Program-made: the position numbers and the translations under genes | Source: Chlorops oryzae | Lineage: Eukaryota; Arthropoda; Insecta; Diptera; Chloropidae | Direction of reading: 5' to 3' | Assembly (NCBI GenBank): GCA_020466095.1 | Contig: CM035807.1 | Span: 108,268,906-108,332,905 of the forward strand | DNA: 64,000 bases | Notes under the pieces: model-generated | Databases searched by the model: none | The model's input: only the letters and a program-made list of their open reading frames with translations | What the model was told of the DNA's origin: nothing | Shown: positions 36,269-51,200 of the stretch, piece by piece | Layout: each line of letters starts with the position of its first letter | How positions within the stretch are numbered: the stretch's first letter is position 1

Positions 36269-39200
36269 CTAATAACCGTCGCACGTGGAACAGCAGTTAG
36301 TCTTGTAGTATTGCAAGCGACACAAACGTTGACGATTGATGCGTTTGCAATTGCTGAGCTCATCGGTGCAATTTGGATGCAACCTTACGGGAACGGCATT
36401 CGAGCTGGCCACAACCGCATTCAATTCTATTCAAGAACAATAAAAATAATAAAAATAATAATAAAAGAAAATAGATTAAATTGCATGGATCCCAATAGTG
36501 TTATAGTTGGCATCAAAATTTGTGGCGCACAATTGCTTTAGTGGCAATTATGGCGACCAAAAAAGGCGACGATTGATTCGATTACCTTCGCATTTCTGTA
36601 TGTTGCAAGCGCCATAGACAGGTTCCCGATCGAGATATTTACAATTATTCGATTCAATCATGGCATTCTCGTTGATATCGTACACCAAACACTTAGCATA
36701 GCGGCGCTGGATGCCTTCGCCGCAACTGCGTGAGCACTGAAATTTATGAAATGGCAAATTTAAAATCGACGTAAATGAAGTTAAAACGGTTTGGTTTCTT
36801 CACGATAACAAAGCTTCATATGAATTCCATTAATGATCCAACAAAAAAAAAAAAAAACCCACCTCTGACCACTCGGAATAATGCCACTTCGGTCCACAAT
36901 AGTTCACTTCTCTCGACGTGCAATTCATGAACTCATCGGGTTTCTTCAATCCAGCGCATTCCTCCTCGGATACCGTGTAGCCATCACTCAAGCAAACCAC
37001 AGATCGTTTCCGTTGCAAATTAAAACAATCGCCCGTACAATTGCCCCACTCCGAGGTGAACCATGCGCCGCGTATACACGCCTGTTTGGCCTCGATTTCG
37101 GCAGTCTCGTGCACCTTACACGTTCGCCGTTGTTCCGGTGTAAAGCGTAGATCACACAGGTCCGAGAAAGGCGGTGTACGATCGCAATAAATCGAACGAT
37201 GCTCGAAGCCATGACCGCAATTCTCAGCACATTCCTTATTCCAAGCGGACATTAGCCACACACCGGACTTATCCACACGATCGTCGCGTAAATGCCGCCT
37301 CATCGGTTGACTTGAATTACTGTAAATGCTTCGAACCAACGGTGCCGTGCCTTTTAAACGGGAATAGACTTTCGGTGCCTTATCCGGACCGCGTGCATAG
37401 ATACGACGTCGCAGCTGTTTCGAACAACTGCAAGTCTCCTGAAAGTCCGGAAGCTTCTCCTCCTCACACAGCGATTCATTAACTTCTTCGATTTTGCCCG
37501 ATGCCTGCTCCTGAACGCAACGTACAAAACGATTGCGTACACCATCGATCGAGCCATCGGTGCACCGGCACTCATCGTATTCACCGGCCCGCCAATATGC
37601 CTTGCAGAGTCCACGATTACACTGGTATATATCCTCGCTGAAGACTGGTTTTTCGGCAAAGGCACAGCGTTTCGGCGTGTAATAACGTGTCGGCGACTCA
37701 CGTATACAACGGAAGATTGGCGATCGAACACCCGGGCCACACGATCGATTGCATTCACCGAAACCCAGTAGCTTCCACGCGAATTTTCGTCGCTTCCTCT
37801 CCTTGGCACGGGCAATCTGAGACCCAACATTTCCCTCAATTTCATTGTCATCGATGATATCATCATCGATCGGCTGTCCCAGCTCGTTCCACTGCGTATG
37901 AAGATCTTCCTCTTCACTGATCGAGGCCGACGATACAGGAACAACGTAATCATATTTCACGCCAGTATTCTGGCCACGAGAAAACAGCTGAAATGAAAGA
38001 TTTAAAAAAAAAGTTTCACCAAATAAAGGGTTAAATGGGTGCACTCTTCGGCTCACCAGGAGTTCCACGGCTTTTGTTATTGGCCCCTTTGACGTGATCA
38101 AGCCCAATTCACGATTGTAATCGTAAACGTCATCGTTGTACTCGAAAATGCCGCTCTCGGACGCATGACTATGACCATTTATAATGAACATATCATCGGT
38201 GGTTTTCAGAGCTTTTGGTTCGGCAAAAAAAAAAAATAAAAGAATAGAAAAATAGGAAGACATTAGTCCGAAAAATCAGTTAATCTTTAGAATTCTATAT
38301 TAACAATTGCCGCACCTAATAAATTATCGCTGCGTGATATTTGCTTTATCGTTAGATTCATCGCTCCCGCCGGTATTGTGGCCACATAATTGTATCCATA
38401 GTCAAGTTTCGTTTTGCTAAACAGCTCCGATACGGCATGACAGAGTACCGAGCCACATTTTCGTTGACTGTCATTTGTTGTTGCCGGACGTATAGCACCG
38501 CTTGAGTGAACAGCCTGCAATAGGAGAAATTCCACTAACGAATAGAACTCTAATATTTGGCCAAGATAAAACTTGGTAAATACGCGTATGGTTAGCCGTT
38601 CTTGCAGGAAGCACAAACATAAAAGGGCGTTTGAACAGTCCAAAGAGATTAGGACAAAAAAAAAAAAATATGTAATAAAAAAAATATATAAAAACTTACC
38701 AAGCACAAAAGAACAAATCCAAATCTTATCGCCTTTCTCATTTTGTAATGCGCTTTTCACATTATTTGATTTAAGTTTAAATTATTTTTATGCAGTTATT
38801 TCGAAACGAATTTTTTGTGCACCCCAAATTGAAACCGTAAAGTTTAAGCTCTTCTAGAAAATGTCTTAAAATATTTAAAAAATGCTATGGAACAGAAAAA
38901 CCTAGTAGTAGGAACACCATTACATGTATTTTCTTCTATTCCCAATCAAACATTTGAATATTTGGAAGGCTGCACAGAAATGACTTCTGATCCATGGCAA
39001 CTATTCTTCAAGAGATGGCGATAAGGGAGCTCAAATTTACTGGATCGTATGCATAAGGATGAGATCAGACTAAGGTGGATCGATTTTTTAACCTCCAATT
39101 GCCCTAGCAAAATATTATTCTGTTGCCCATACTTAATAATCAGGGCTCGGATTTTGTTGCATTTAAAAATTTAAAACATATTTTGTGGAGTAAAAATTTG

Positions 39201-42200
39201 GTTCAACTCACATAAAGTTAAGATTCAGATCGATTTTTAACTTCAATATGCATTTTTTTGAAGTTAGAAAAGCAGTTTGGAGTTCAACTTCGCTAAAATT
39301 ATTCCAAAAATGTTGGTAAGAAAAAAATTTTGCCCCATAAAGTATGCTTTAAATTTATAAATGCAACAAAATCCGAGTCATGTTAATAATTATGCCGAAG
39401 AAACTATAGGTGAAATGTGAATTTTATACTTCCGCTTTTGCAAACAAAGGAATTTTATGCCATATTGGACTTATTTTGGTCATCATTGTTGGTGAAAACA
39501 TCTCAAGAAGCAGAAAAACAATCACTTCAACGTCCCTCAAAACTCAAGCCATTGAAAAAATTTTATATTTTCTTTAATAACTATTTTAAAATGGCCAATT
39601 TATGATGATTTTTGAAGCAACATTTTATTATTTCTCATGCCTAAAATAATGCTAAGAATCAAAATAGGAAAAATTCAATTTAAAAACTTTTTTCATATTA
39701 TTGAAAATTATTTTTTGATTAGGTAGAAATTTCAATAATATGCAGCATGCTTTTAGGCATATTTAAGATGGGCGTTCTTTTTGAAAAGCGGAAGAAAAAA
39801 ATTCGGCTTTGACCTATGGTTCCCTGGGTATTTGTTCTCCAAAAAAATTGTAGAATCTTATTTCACTCGGGCAGTTTTTAGTTTTTTTGTCGAACAAAAC
39901 GATCAACCTTCGATCAGACCCTTTCAATTGCTTAGTTTGATATGCAAGAAGAATAATTCTTTATATAAATTTAGGTATTTAAGCTTTATATCCATTGACT
40001 CAAGTCGGAGATCCATCTCATTTCTATGCATACGAGGCACTATCTCCTCCAAACTGAATAAAATTCCCTTGATTGGGGGTTGTAATTTCGATAATATACA
40101 GGTACTAGCATTACTCCACTCAGAATGATCATAAATATGCCATTAGGTCCAAGCAGAGTAGGTGTGAAGTGAACTATAAATCGAAATCCGCAGTGCTCGA
40201 GCCGCTTTTTAAATCGCTCAATGCAAACTAAAAGAATTTTCCCCGTCATCGAAACTTTTCTACAAGGGACTGTATGCCAGTAAAGTGGATAAAGCTGGAA
40301 AAAAACCCTGTGAAAATTGTTCAAATAAATGCACAACAGTCCTCAGATAAACGTACATCCTTTCCTATCAATAAGAAGTTCCTATCAATAAGAAATTCCT
40401 ATCAATAAGAAATTCCTATCAATAAGAAATTCCTATCAATAAGAAGAGGAATTCACCATATGGATGAAGGTGTCAAAAATTGAATCATTATCCCTTATTA
40501 ATAAGAGACTCTTCACCTGCCACTCCCACGATCACTGACAACTCCCCAGCGGCGCAAAAGCACATTAATCTACTACATGTATGCTTTCGGTAAGGAATTT
40601 TGTGGGCACAATCCATTAAGCAATGTGCCAGTGGGTCATCCCGTGGGAATTCGCCTACTGTTTGGGCCACAAAGAATACAAGACAGTACCATAAAAGCTT
40701 AAGTATTTGAATTTTTTATAGCATACATTTGGCATAAAAAAAAATGAATCAAACAAGCCAATCAAGTATGTTGAACCGAACCTCAAGTGCTTCGACTTCG
40801 CACTTCAAAGCGATCAACACATTTGCAAGAGCCACATAGGGAGACCTATTTAAAAATTTTATTCATCCGAATAAAACGAACGTGAAAAGTCGGCTAAGGA
40901 GTCAGTGGACGAGTGCACTTAACAGAAAATTTATGGGGGAAAAAGACATAAAACTCCCAAAAAAAAAACATCAGACAAAAAGACATAAGAGTGCAATGAA
41001 GAAATTCAATATCGACAGCAGAGACGATTAATTAAAATTTATTTTTATTTTCCAGCAATTTTGTAACTCACAAAACGAATATCTTTAAGAAATAGATGTT
41101 TGGTTGCACCAAAAAGCTTAGTGCGCATGCGTATGTTGTATGAATTAGACACTCAATGCTTGCAGCAATTTAGATTTTAGCAACGTGTTCTTTTCATTTT
41201 ACTTTGGTTGGTCAAATAATTTATTAGGAAATTGAATTCAAGTCTTCGAATGTAATTGATATTGACTTAGGTTTTGGTTGGATTCCATTGACCGTATTAT
41301 ATGGGTCAATTGTGTTAAGTGCTTTGGAATGTGTGGAAGAAAGTGAGGCAAGCGTCTTTCGGGAGAGATCTTGATACATCAAATGTTGTGAAATCAAGTG
41401 ATGTTATTCTCCATTAAATTTGGTTTGAAGTCTTTGTTCTTTGGTAAAAATTATTCGGGAAATATTTCAGTCCCCAGAACTATTTACAACGTACGCCACT
41501 GAACCGAAATGATAACAAATATTTGCAAATAGCTGCCACAAATTCAAGAATACCACAGTAAATATCCATTAATTTTGCTGTAACATCAAAGAGGGGGAAA
41601 AAAATATTCACAAACCGCACACAACGCCCACGTAAACGATTAGGGCAAAAAAAAAGCTGTTTATGAGGCACAAAAAGCGATATTTTGTCATAAAACGATC
41701 AAGAGAATTTTAACAATGCCATCTTGATTGGCTTTGGAATTTCTTGTTAGCAGATGTTGACGCCACCAAACAGTGATCACTGATCATGATCGTCATACAT
41801 CTGCCAACAAACATCGTGTTTGCGTGACGACAGAGAAAAACATAATTGATTGCTTTGACACCGAGAAATAGACGATCGGTCAGTTGGAGTGCCAGAAATC
41901 ACAAAAACAAGAGCCTGCCCCTCACAATTGATGTGTTGACAAACGGAAGTTGACAACCGAAAGTGTGGACACATTCACTTGTCAGATTTTGATTGACTGA
42001 GTTGACAGAAATTCGATTTGTAAAAAGATTAATTGATCTTAATCGGTGGCGTCACTACAGAGCGGCAGGGGTCAGTGGCGTGTCCAGAGAAAGAGTGCTT
42101 TGATAGAGCTTATATTTTCCACAGTGGTATATTGAACAATTAAGACATTAATCCAAAAAAATTTGGCTAGAGGAAGTTTAGAGAGCTATGGACCAAAAAA

Positions 42201-45200
42201 ATCCGAAAAATTCATGGCGTCCGATTTGGATGAAAATTTATAGTAAAGAATAATTGAAAAATTCTAAGAATTTTAGCAATAAATTTTTTTTTAAAAACTG
42301 GTCCTTTTTGGACCAGTTTGGAACTAGACCAAAACTAGACAAGTTGTAATCCGTTTCTCGAAAAAATTTTGACGCCAAAATTCTTAGAATTTTAGCAATA
42401 AAATTTTTCAAAACTGGTCCTTTTTGGACCAGTTGGAACAGACCAAAACTAGACATTGTTACCGTTTCGAAAAATTTTGACGCCAAAATTCTTAGAATTT
42501 TAGCAATAAAATTTTTTCAAAAACATGGTCCTTTTTGCTCAAATTTGGAACTAGATCAAAACTTTAAGACATAGTTTTAACCGTTTCTCGAAAATATTTT
42601 GACGCCAAAATTCTTAGAATTTTAGGAATAAATTTTTTCAAAAAACTGGTCCTTTTTGGACCAGTTTGGAACTAGACCAAAATCTAGACATATTTGGTAT
42701 ATCCGTTTCTCGAAAAAATTTTGACGCCAAATTTAGAATTTTCAAAGAATAAATTTTTTATCCATAAAAACTGGTCTTTTTGAGACTCAGCTTTGGAACT
42801 AGACCAAAACTAGACCAGTTTGAATTTTTTGGATATTTTGGTTCTTTGGTCCATAACTTCTCTAAAACTTCTTCTAGGCCCCCAGAATTTCGCCCTTGTT
42901 GTGGTTAATGTCTTATAATTGTTCAATATACTTCACAATGAAGAGAGAATATAGGCACTATCTTTCTCTGGACACGCCACTGGCAGGGGTGGCCTTAGAG
43001 CGCCCCAGTGCAAGAAGCCGCGAAAACTGAAACATCGCTTTTCGGCTTCTGTTTTGATATCTTCTATGAATTCCTTTGCTTTTCCGTTGTCTTGCTTGTC
43101 AGTCTAAAAAGTTTTGCAGCGAGGGCCCCATCAAGGAATTTACCACGGGCCCCATATGGTATAGTTGCGCCACTGATCTTAATATTTCTAATGAAAACTT
43201 TCAACAAATGCAAATGCAAGTGAAATCTTGAATGAGTTAATCCACTGAATAAATATGTATTCAGTCAAGTGTTTATTTATCGATCTCCTTGAAAGGGAAG
43301 CAAATTTATTGACAAGTTTGAAATATGAGCATAAATTGTGCATGACTGGCATGACGTTGGCACACATATAAGTATAAATTTTTTTCTTTTTTCCTAAGAT
43401 TGCAAATTTATGTACGGTGTTTCGGTTTCGGTTTCGGCACGCCTGTCAGGCAATATTGATGTCTATATTTTCATTTCATATTTCTGAGTAATTTCATTGT
43501 GGGTCTATTGAAATGTACTTCAAGTAAAAACAAATCGCTTTGGCCGGTGGCCAAATTGCCGCGCAAAGGAACACCAAGAAACAAAAACATAAATCGAATG
43601 TAGCCTTAAGTGCATGAAACTGCCTACCCGGTAATCGGCTTTGTGTGTGCAATTAATAAGTAGGAATATCGAGAATGAAAAGAAAATATTCGATAGCCTA
43701 ATTGTGGTCGATTGGGAAAAAGGGAAAGTGATTGATGGTTTAACTCTCGAATTGCGATCGTAAGTGGGTCTGGTGGAGTAAGTTTAATAAGGAAAATGAA
43801 AAGGTGATTTCGAGGAAGTAAATCTATTTGTGAAAAACCATGTGTAACCGAATAACTCTCATGAGAGGAACAAAAGAGGTCGCAAAAAATTAAAACTAGA
43901 AGTATTTATTAAGATATATTTTACGACGAGGGGTGAAGAGACTCCAACAAGGGGTAAATCGACTCGCCAAAGTCATTCCAAGTAAAACAAAAATCATCTA
44001 TTTCCAGCGGCCTCCTTACAAAGTATACGGGATTGTAGGCGAACTGCCTACCAATACCTCACTTTATGTAGGGTTGTTAGGCGTTCACTCTACAAAACGG
44101 CCATGCTCGAGCAAAGGTATACTAGGATGGTATATGAGGCCGTATGCATTACCGCCTACGGCCTACAAAATTTGTTACGGTTCATCGCTTCTGTAAGCGG
44201 CATTTTGGACGCTGGGTTACGTTTATTCCATATATGTGGGACTTCAATAAAGCGTTGTCCGGTTGCAATACCAAAAATTATTTAATTTTGTTTCCTCATT
44301 GAATCAGAGTTCTTTGGGGACTTCAAGCACTCTCCGCTTCTAAGGATATTTTTTCATACATTTTTAAAGGCGCTATTTTCCTGTTATGACCGGAAAATAG
44401 AGGCATCTGTCTACAGCTTCATATCCTTGTTTTTATTGAGCCGAAATCTGAATGAAAGGTGACATCTAAGATCGATTTTTAGATTCATCGAACCCCACAA
44501 GCCCCGAAAAAGCTCTACTTATCAATGCCTTTTAATTTACAAAAATTCTTTAAAACAAAAGGAACTCATCAAAGAAGTAATTAGCCGTCTTCGAAGATGA
44601 AAACACTTTAAGTGCTGCACGGGCTTTTTTTTTTTTTAATTGTCCCAATAAATTTTGGCAGAGCTATTGTTTCTTTGGTTCGTTTGCCTAAATAGTTTTA
44701 TGATTTTTAAAGCTTTTCAGCTGTGAGAAAATAATCAAAATTAAAAAAAAAAATTTAAGTATCACCAAAATGGCTTAAGGAAAATTTCTTGTGTCGAGTC
44801 ATTAAAATCACATCCGCACCTACGCAGTTTGACCACTGCTGGCAATGTGTTTTTCTTTTATTTAAAATTAAAATTACTCAATTTTAAAAAGAACAGATTG
44901 GAAAAAGAAAAGTGGTCAGAACGAAAAGAATTTTGTTTAAAAAAATTTTTTTTAATTGTAATGGATTCGACTAAATCGTAAATGCAGCTCCTCTGTGACA
45001 CTACCGAATATGTCTAAGTTGACACATTTTTCGATCCTGTTGAATAGTTTAGACCTTAATTCTCATGCCTTAAAACTTTTTAAAGATTTAGGCCCGTTTG
45101 CTACTGTTCTGATAAAAGTTTTCGTGGCGATAAACAAAAAAAATGTGCATGAAAATTTTGATATTTTGAGAAGATATCGTGACGATAAACATTAAGGGGG

Positions 45201-48200
45201 TTGTCTCAATGGGCAAACATTTTTTGCCGTTTTTTTTGCTTTTTTTTATAGCTTGGATATTTGAGAATATCGTGCTAAAAGGATTTTTGGAAAAAATAAA
45301 TTTCTAATAATTTCAGATTAAAGCCCAAAATCCAACATTGCGAGAGCCCGATGCGAGAGTGCGCGACGTCACGAAAATGATTTGCGTGACGCATTTCAAT
45401 CTCCAATGAGAATTTTGCGTCACGCAGATGATAGCATAATTTCGCTTCTAGTAATGCCATATTTGAAACAAGTACCAATCTAACGAGTACCGAGTACTCA
45501 CATATATTATACGTCATCACTTGAGTTTAAATTTTAAGTCAAAATTTTCAAAAAATTTTCAAAATTAACCAAAGCTCGCGAAATATTTTAAAAGCTCTTT
45601 TTCACGGAACAGTGAACAGATTTTGTTTTATTAGTTTTAACGAGTACCCAATAGTGAGTAAAAAAATCTCAAAAAATTGCTACATCTTTAACCTGTCAAA
45701 TTGCCTCGCAACGCGAAATATTTAATTTTTCAAAATTTTCCCGCTACGAGATCTCGCAGTGCGATACATTGGAGCTGGAACCATACGATTGACAGCCCGA
45801 TTCTGAATATTCCCGGGGAACGAATTTCTGGGAAATTCACTTTTTTCAAGATTAAACTTCTTGTTTTTCATATATTTGGGGGAATAAATTTGATGGGGAA
45901 TGGGTATTTGACCCATAACCATAGTTTTCCTTTCCCTATCTATTTAAAAAAGGGGAATTTTAGTCTCAAGAAAAGTAAATTCGTTTCCCGGGAATATTCA
46001 GAATCGGGCTGTGAATGTATTGAAATATTTGAGCGTCTCGTCTCGGGCTCTCGCAATGTTGGATTTTGGGCTTAATACCGGTTTAATTTGACTTGGTAAC
46101 TACCACTTTTATTTCAAAAGATTAAGATTTAGCCTTAGCTTAAACTTTTTGGTAGCTACCATCCAAAACGCATTTATCTAGAAACCACCTTTTTTTAAAC
46201 TGATGATCACGATTTCTTCAGACCAACTAAACCGATTTTAATGAAACAAAATGGATTCGAGGCAGAATTTTCACCGTTATAGTCTGAAGCTCAGTTACAA
46301 ATTTTCGAAAATTTTTCCGATTTTTTTTTTACACTGAACTACAAAACATTCTACCGATATTGATGGATCATTTTTCAATCGCCGCCATTTCGTACACAAA
46401 AATTCGAAAAATTATTTTGGAGGTACCCAAATGACATTTATACTGATTTTAACCCCGTTTTTCTTTTTCATTTCAGACAACTTGGAGACAAAATCGTGGC
46501 CGTCTGCCATACAAACTGTTTTGCAGTCTCCACTTTGACTGCCGATAATAATTTGAACCACCCTCACATAAATAAACAAAGTGCTTCTTTATTAACTTTG
46601 AAAATGAGACAACCCCCTTAACCGGAACAGTATCAAATGGGAGTTAAACTTTTAAATGGCAGTCTTCAGGTGAGTTTAAACCACGTTTTATTTATTTCAT
46701 ATGCAAAATTTTGAAAAGTTCTCAAACTGAGAAGAAGACTACGACCCAAAGTGTCGCTTTTAGTAGGTCGATCCTCACATCCCTAAGCCATCAAATCGTA
46801 TTGAAAAAGCGTTTCAAAATCACCAAAACAATTGTCATTATTTTATTATATTATTGGGTCACATTTCGAAATGCTCTCACATTGAATATTTTTGTTCAAA
46901 TGCCTTCAAAGGTGCACATTCAGTTTTAATTTCGGCAAAGAAAAATACTCTTTTATCATATTGTTTTCTTTCCATCTATAAAGTCGAATGTGAGAAGGGC
47001 ATTTGGATTACATTTTGTTAAACCTAAAATTAGTTTCTATGACGCAAACCGAATTCGCATAAAAAGCGATTTTATTTTTGATTATTTTTTTTTTTTTTTT
47101 TGAACAATCACACGAAAAGAAAAACGTTTGGAAAATTACGAAAATCAATTATATTAGGTCAAAGCATTATCTTTGGAATTTTGACATTCAAATCGCATAT
47201 AAGTTCGATTTTGAAATCATGTCTAAAAATGTAACATCGAAAAATAATTTAAATTTAAAAAAAAATTAAAACAATTAAATCCCAAAAATATCTTCTCAAA
47301 GTGATTGGGATGCTGGCATTTGAGGTACACATGACGTAAAGGAATAATAGTTTCTGGTTATTCGAAAAATAAAAGTACAGCACTGATTAGAAATTATTTG
47401 CACGGTTCTGAACCATTTACGCTGGATGAAAAGTTTCGAGCATATTCAAAGCTTAATTTTGAGCTCTTTTTCTTCTGTTCTTTGGTAAAAACCGTTCAGC
47501 TTTGCAGTGTCAAAACGGCATTAAGGAGCGCTTAGATACAGTTGGTGTCTTGAAAAAATTTGTCAACTATAATTTTTTATATTGAAATCCAAAAATGTTC
47601 AAAAATGTTGACCGGCTTGGAAGCTATGGGTGAAAAATATTAAAAAGAGGCCAAAAAAATCGTGAAATTTTTGAGATTTTTGCAATTTTTAACCATTAGA
47701 TGGAGTTTTTTCGGGTCAGTTTGTTCTATAACTATTTAAAATGAGTCTAGAGCTAAAGCTTTGTCATAGAAAGGAAACGAAATTATTGAACGGGTTACGA
47801 GATATAGCCAAAGTAAAGTGAGCAACTTAATTCTCGGCCACGTTTTTTGAGATCAATTAAAAAACACTGAAACCAATCTGACTAAAACTCCCCGAAGTAA
47901 TGCGAAAAAACAGTCCCGGGGAGCCAGTAGCGTGTCTAGAGAAATACTGCTTTGATAGTGCTTATATTTTCCACAGTGGTATATTGAACAATTATAAGAC
48001 ATTAACCCAAAAAAATTTGGCTAGAGGAAGTTTAGAGAGTTATGGACCAAAAACCAAAAAAAATCCGAAAAATTCAAGGCGTCCGATTTTGATGAAAATT
48101 TATATATTATAAAAAATAGGCGAAAAATTCTAAGAATTTTAGCACTAAATTTTTTTTTTTTAACTGGTCCTTTCTGGACCAGTTTGGAACTAGGCCCTAA

Positions 48201-51200
48201 CTAGACTAGTTGTGATCGGTTTCTTGAAAAAATTTTGACGCCAAAATTCTTAGCATTTTTCGGCGGAATAAATCCTGTGTGAAGAGAAGGGGTATGGTGG
48301 TTTTGCCGGTAGGAGTCCGGCACACCGGTCTGGCGACGTCCTTACTGATGGTCCATGATGGATTCCAAACGCCCCACCCGCGAACAAAAAAAAAAAATCT
48401 GACTAAACCAATTATGAGGCGTTCCAATGTATGTTCACCAAGTACTTTCAATGAACTTTTGCTTTACTTTCTATGTGTTGCACCAATTTAAATCTAATAA
48501 TGAAAAAGAATCCTTCGAACTATTTATCTCCTGAGCCTTAAGAAACCTATGCTGTCAGAGGATTTCAAAGTTGGAACCTTCTCACTCGGAAAACTTCCAA
48601 ATTTTCCTGAACCGATCGATCAATTAAGATGCCATCTATTTATTAGTCACAATTCCATTCAAATAAGTACTTTTTCGATCAATAAATCTTCACACTTTCA
48701 AGGCACGCGAACCGCACTCGACACTTCCGCACGTTGTTGTGGGGTTGACAAAACACTAACGAATGAACCGCAAAAAAAAACTGAGCCAACTTTATCTTGA
48801 GAGATGAGAAATGAAAAACTAAAAAAAAACACTACAACAACAACAAAATTCATTAAAAAAGAAAATATTAAAAATGAAAATAAAATTGGAAAAAAGAAAC
48901 ACGAAAGAAAAAAATCGCGCAAATAGAAGCCAATCTGTGCCAGACGCGTCCAAAAGCGCCAGTAAGCTTAACAACAACAACAAAAAAAAAAATGAAAGAC
49001 ATGATGAACATAGCCCATGGGCAGCAGTAATGTGGACATCAAAAAAAAAAAACAGATGCCTTCATCTTTACATTTCCAAAACAATAACAAAACAATACCA
49101 AAGCAATAACAAAGCAATAACAAAAAAAAAAACAACCAATAATAATAGCAACAGAAAAAAAAACATCATTAATCGCAGCAAAAATCAAGACCAAAGAAAA
49201 AGCCATTAAATGTTGCTCAGCATTCAATGCTTTTGAGAAAGATAATAAAAAAGGAAATAAATCTGGAGAAGAAAGGGAATTACAAGTAATTACGGTACCA
49301 AAATTGTAAGGAACTTTCGGAGGAAAATTGACATGTAATCGTTGATCTTCAAGCCTATAACGCTCTCAAAAGAATTGTCACTTCACGAACACAAACCATA
49401 ATACCCGGCATTGCACTTACTTATTCTCAAGCATATCAAGTAATAACCCCAGTTTAAAAGCTCTCGAAGTGAAGTGCTTATGAATTTTTAATTCTTTTTT
49501 TTCTTTTCTTTGGTCTATAATATTAACCCTTTCTTGCCGGAGTTTCATTTAATAAAAAAAGAAATTCTCAGTTCAAATATTACTTTTTTCTCTCAAATAT
49601 TATAGAAAAATGACATGTCCTGAATAACTAGAAATCCTTTAAATGGTTCTTTAATATTTTATTATAAATTCCTATTATACAATATACCGTCTCAGATTCA
49701 ATTTCTCTATCATGGGTGCTTATATCCCGACATATCCCGGGATATTTCGCGCCAGTTAGAAGGAGATTTTACTCGGCAGATAAAAAAGAGCGAGAGAGAA
49801 ATATTTTTGGTGAGTACCTAAGTGCAAAATGCTCATTTTGGTGGGTACCCAAAACGGTCAAACCCCCTCGTTCTGGCATCAGTTCATAGAATAAAATGTT
49901 AGCATGATGCCTATAATTCTCATTTGGTTTGTAAAATGGGACACTTAAGACTCGCAGAATTTTTGAAGATTTTTCGAGACGTGATGAAGCAAGAACGTGC
50001 GTAAGTCATACTCATCATCACCATGACCATCATCATCACCAATCCTCACTGCACATTCATCACCGATCAACAATTTACAACATATCAACATCCATTTATC
50101 ATCACCATCATACACACACGTCAACACCGCAACATTACATCATCATCACATCACCGTCAACACTCATCATCACCATCATCACCATCACCATCATCACACA
50201 TCACATCACACATCAACACATCACACCATCATACACCATCAACACCATCAACACCATCAATCACCATCAACACCATCATACACCATCAACATCATCACCA
50301 TCATCATCACAATCATCACCATCATCATCATCAACATTCAACAACATCAACACCATCAACACCATCAACATCATCACCATCATCATCACCAATCTCACCG
50401 TCACCATCATCAGCACCATCATCACCATCAACACCATCACAATCATCACCATCATCACCATCAACACCATCAACATCATCACCATCATCATCGCAATCAT
50501 CACCATCATCATCATCAACATTCAACAACATCAACACCATCACCATCAACACCACCAACACCATCGTCATCACAATCATCAATATCAACACCATCAACAT
50601 CATCACCATCATCATCACCAATCTCACCGTCACCATCATCAGCACCATCATGATCACCATCATAATCACCATCATAATCACCATCATAATCACCATCACA
50701 CATCATCGATATTTTTGATTATCGATAATTTTGCCAATCGGGAATTTTGATAATCGAAAGATGAATTTTCGAGCGGCTTTCGCCCTTCTCTAAATAAAGG
50801 CATTTTTAGGTTATATGATAGTTTGAAAACATCGATAGTGCTATCGATTGTTTCTCCAGCACTAGAGGAAAATGAATATTTTTACACCGAAACTTATGCA
50901 TCGCCTATCCAAAGCTAAAGTAATTATCGATGAACCAAAACTATCGATAACAGTAAAAAACCAATCGATTTTTTCGATAGTTTAAAACCATCGATAGCTA
51001 TTATCGATAGTGGGTATCAATTGTTTATATGATATGTGTGTGAGTCTGCTTTATTCGAGTATCGCTTTATTTTGTATATTCTATACGTATTTCGGCGAAT
51101 TCGCTTCCGCCTTCATCAGGATGATTCCTAATTAGGATTGATTTCTTTTGATTTTTATAGGGCTTTCATTTTTTTTATTTTTCTTCTTTTTTTCATTTTT

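Noticed and set aside
36236..36541. 101-codon plus-strand ORF opposite the ADAMTSL gene 2 terminus
   Set aside because: The minus strand here encodes the PLAC domain with correct splice phase; the plus ORF is incidental.
37354..37953. 199-codon minus-strand ORF within ADAMTSL gene 2
   Set aside because: Out-of-frame shadow of the TSP1-encoding exon 36863-37987, which has the cysteine pattern and splice sites.
50023..50718. 231-codon plus-strand ORF (Ser/Thr/His/Pro) and its minus-strand partners
   Set aside because: Translation of the ATC/ACC triplet core of a repeat; composition fully explained by the microsatellite.
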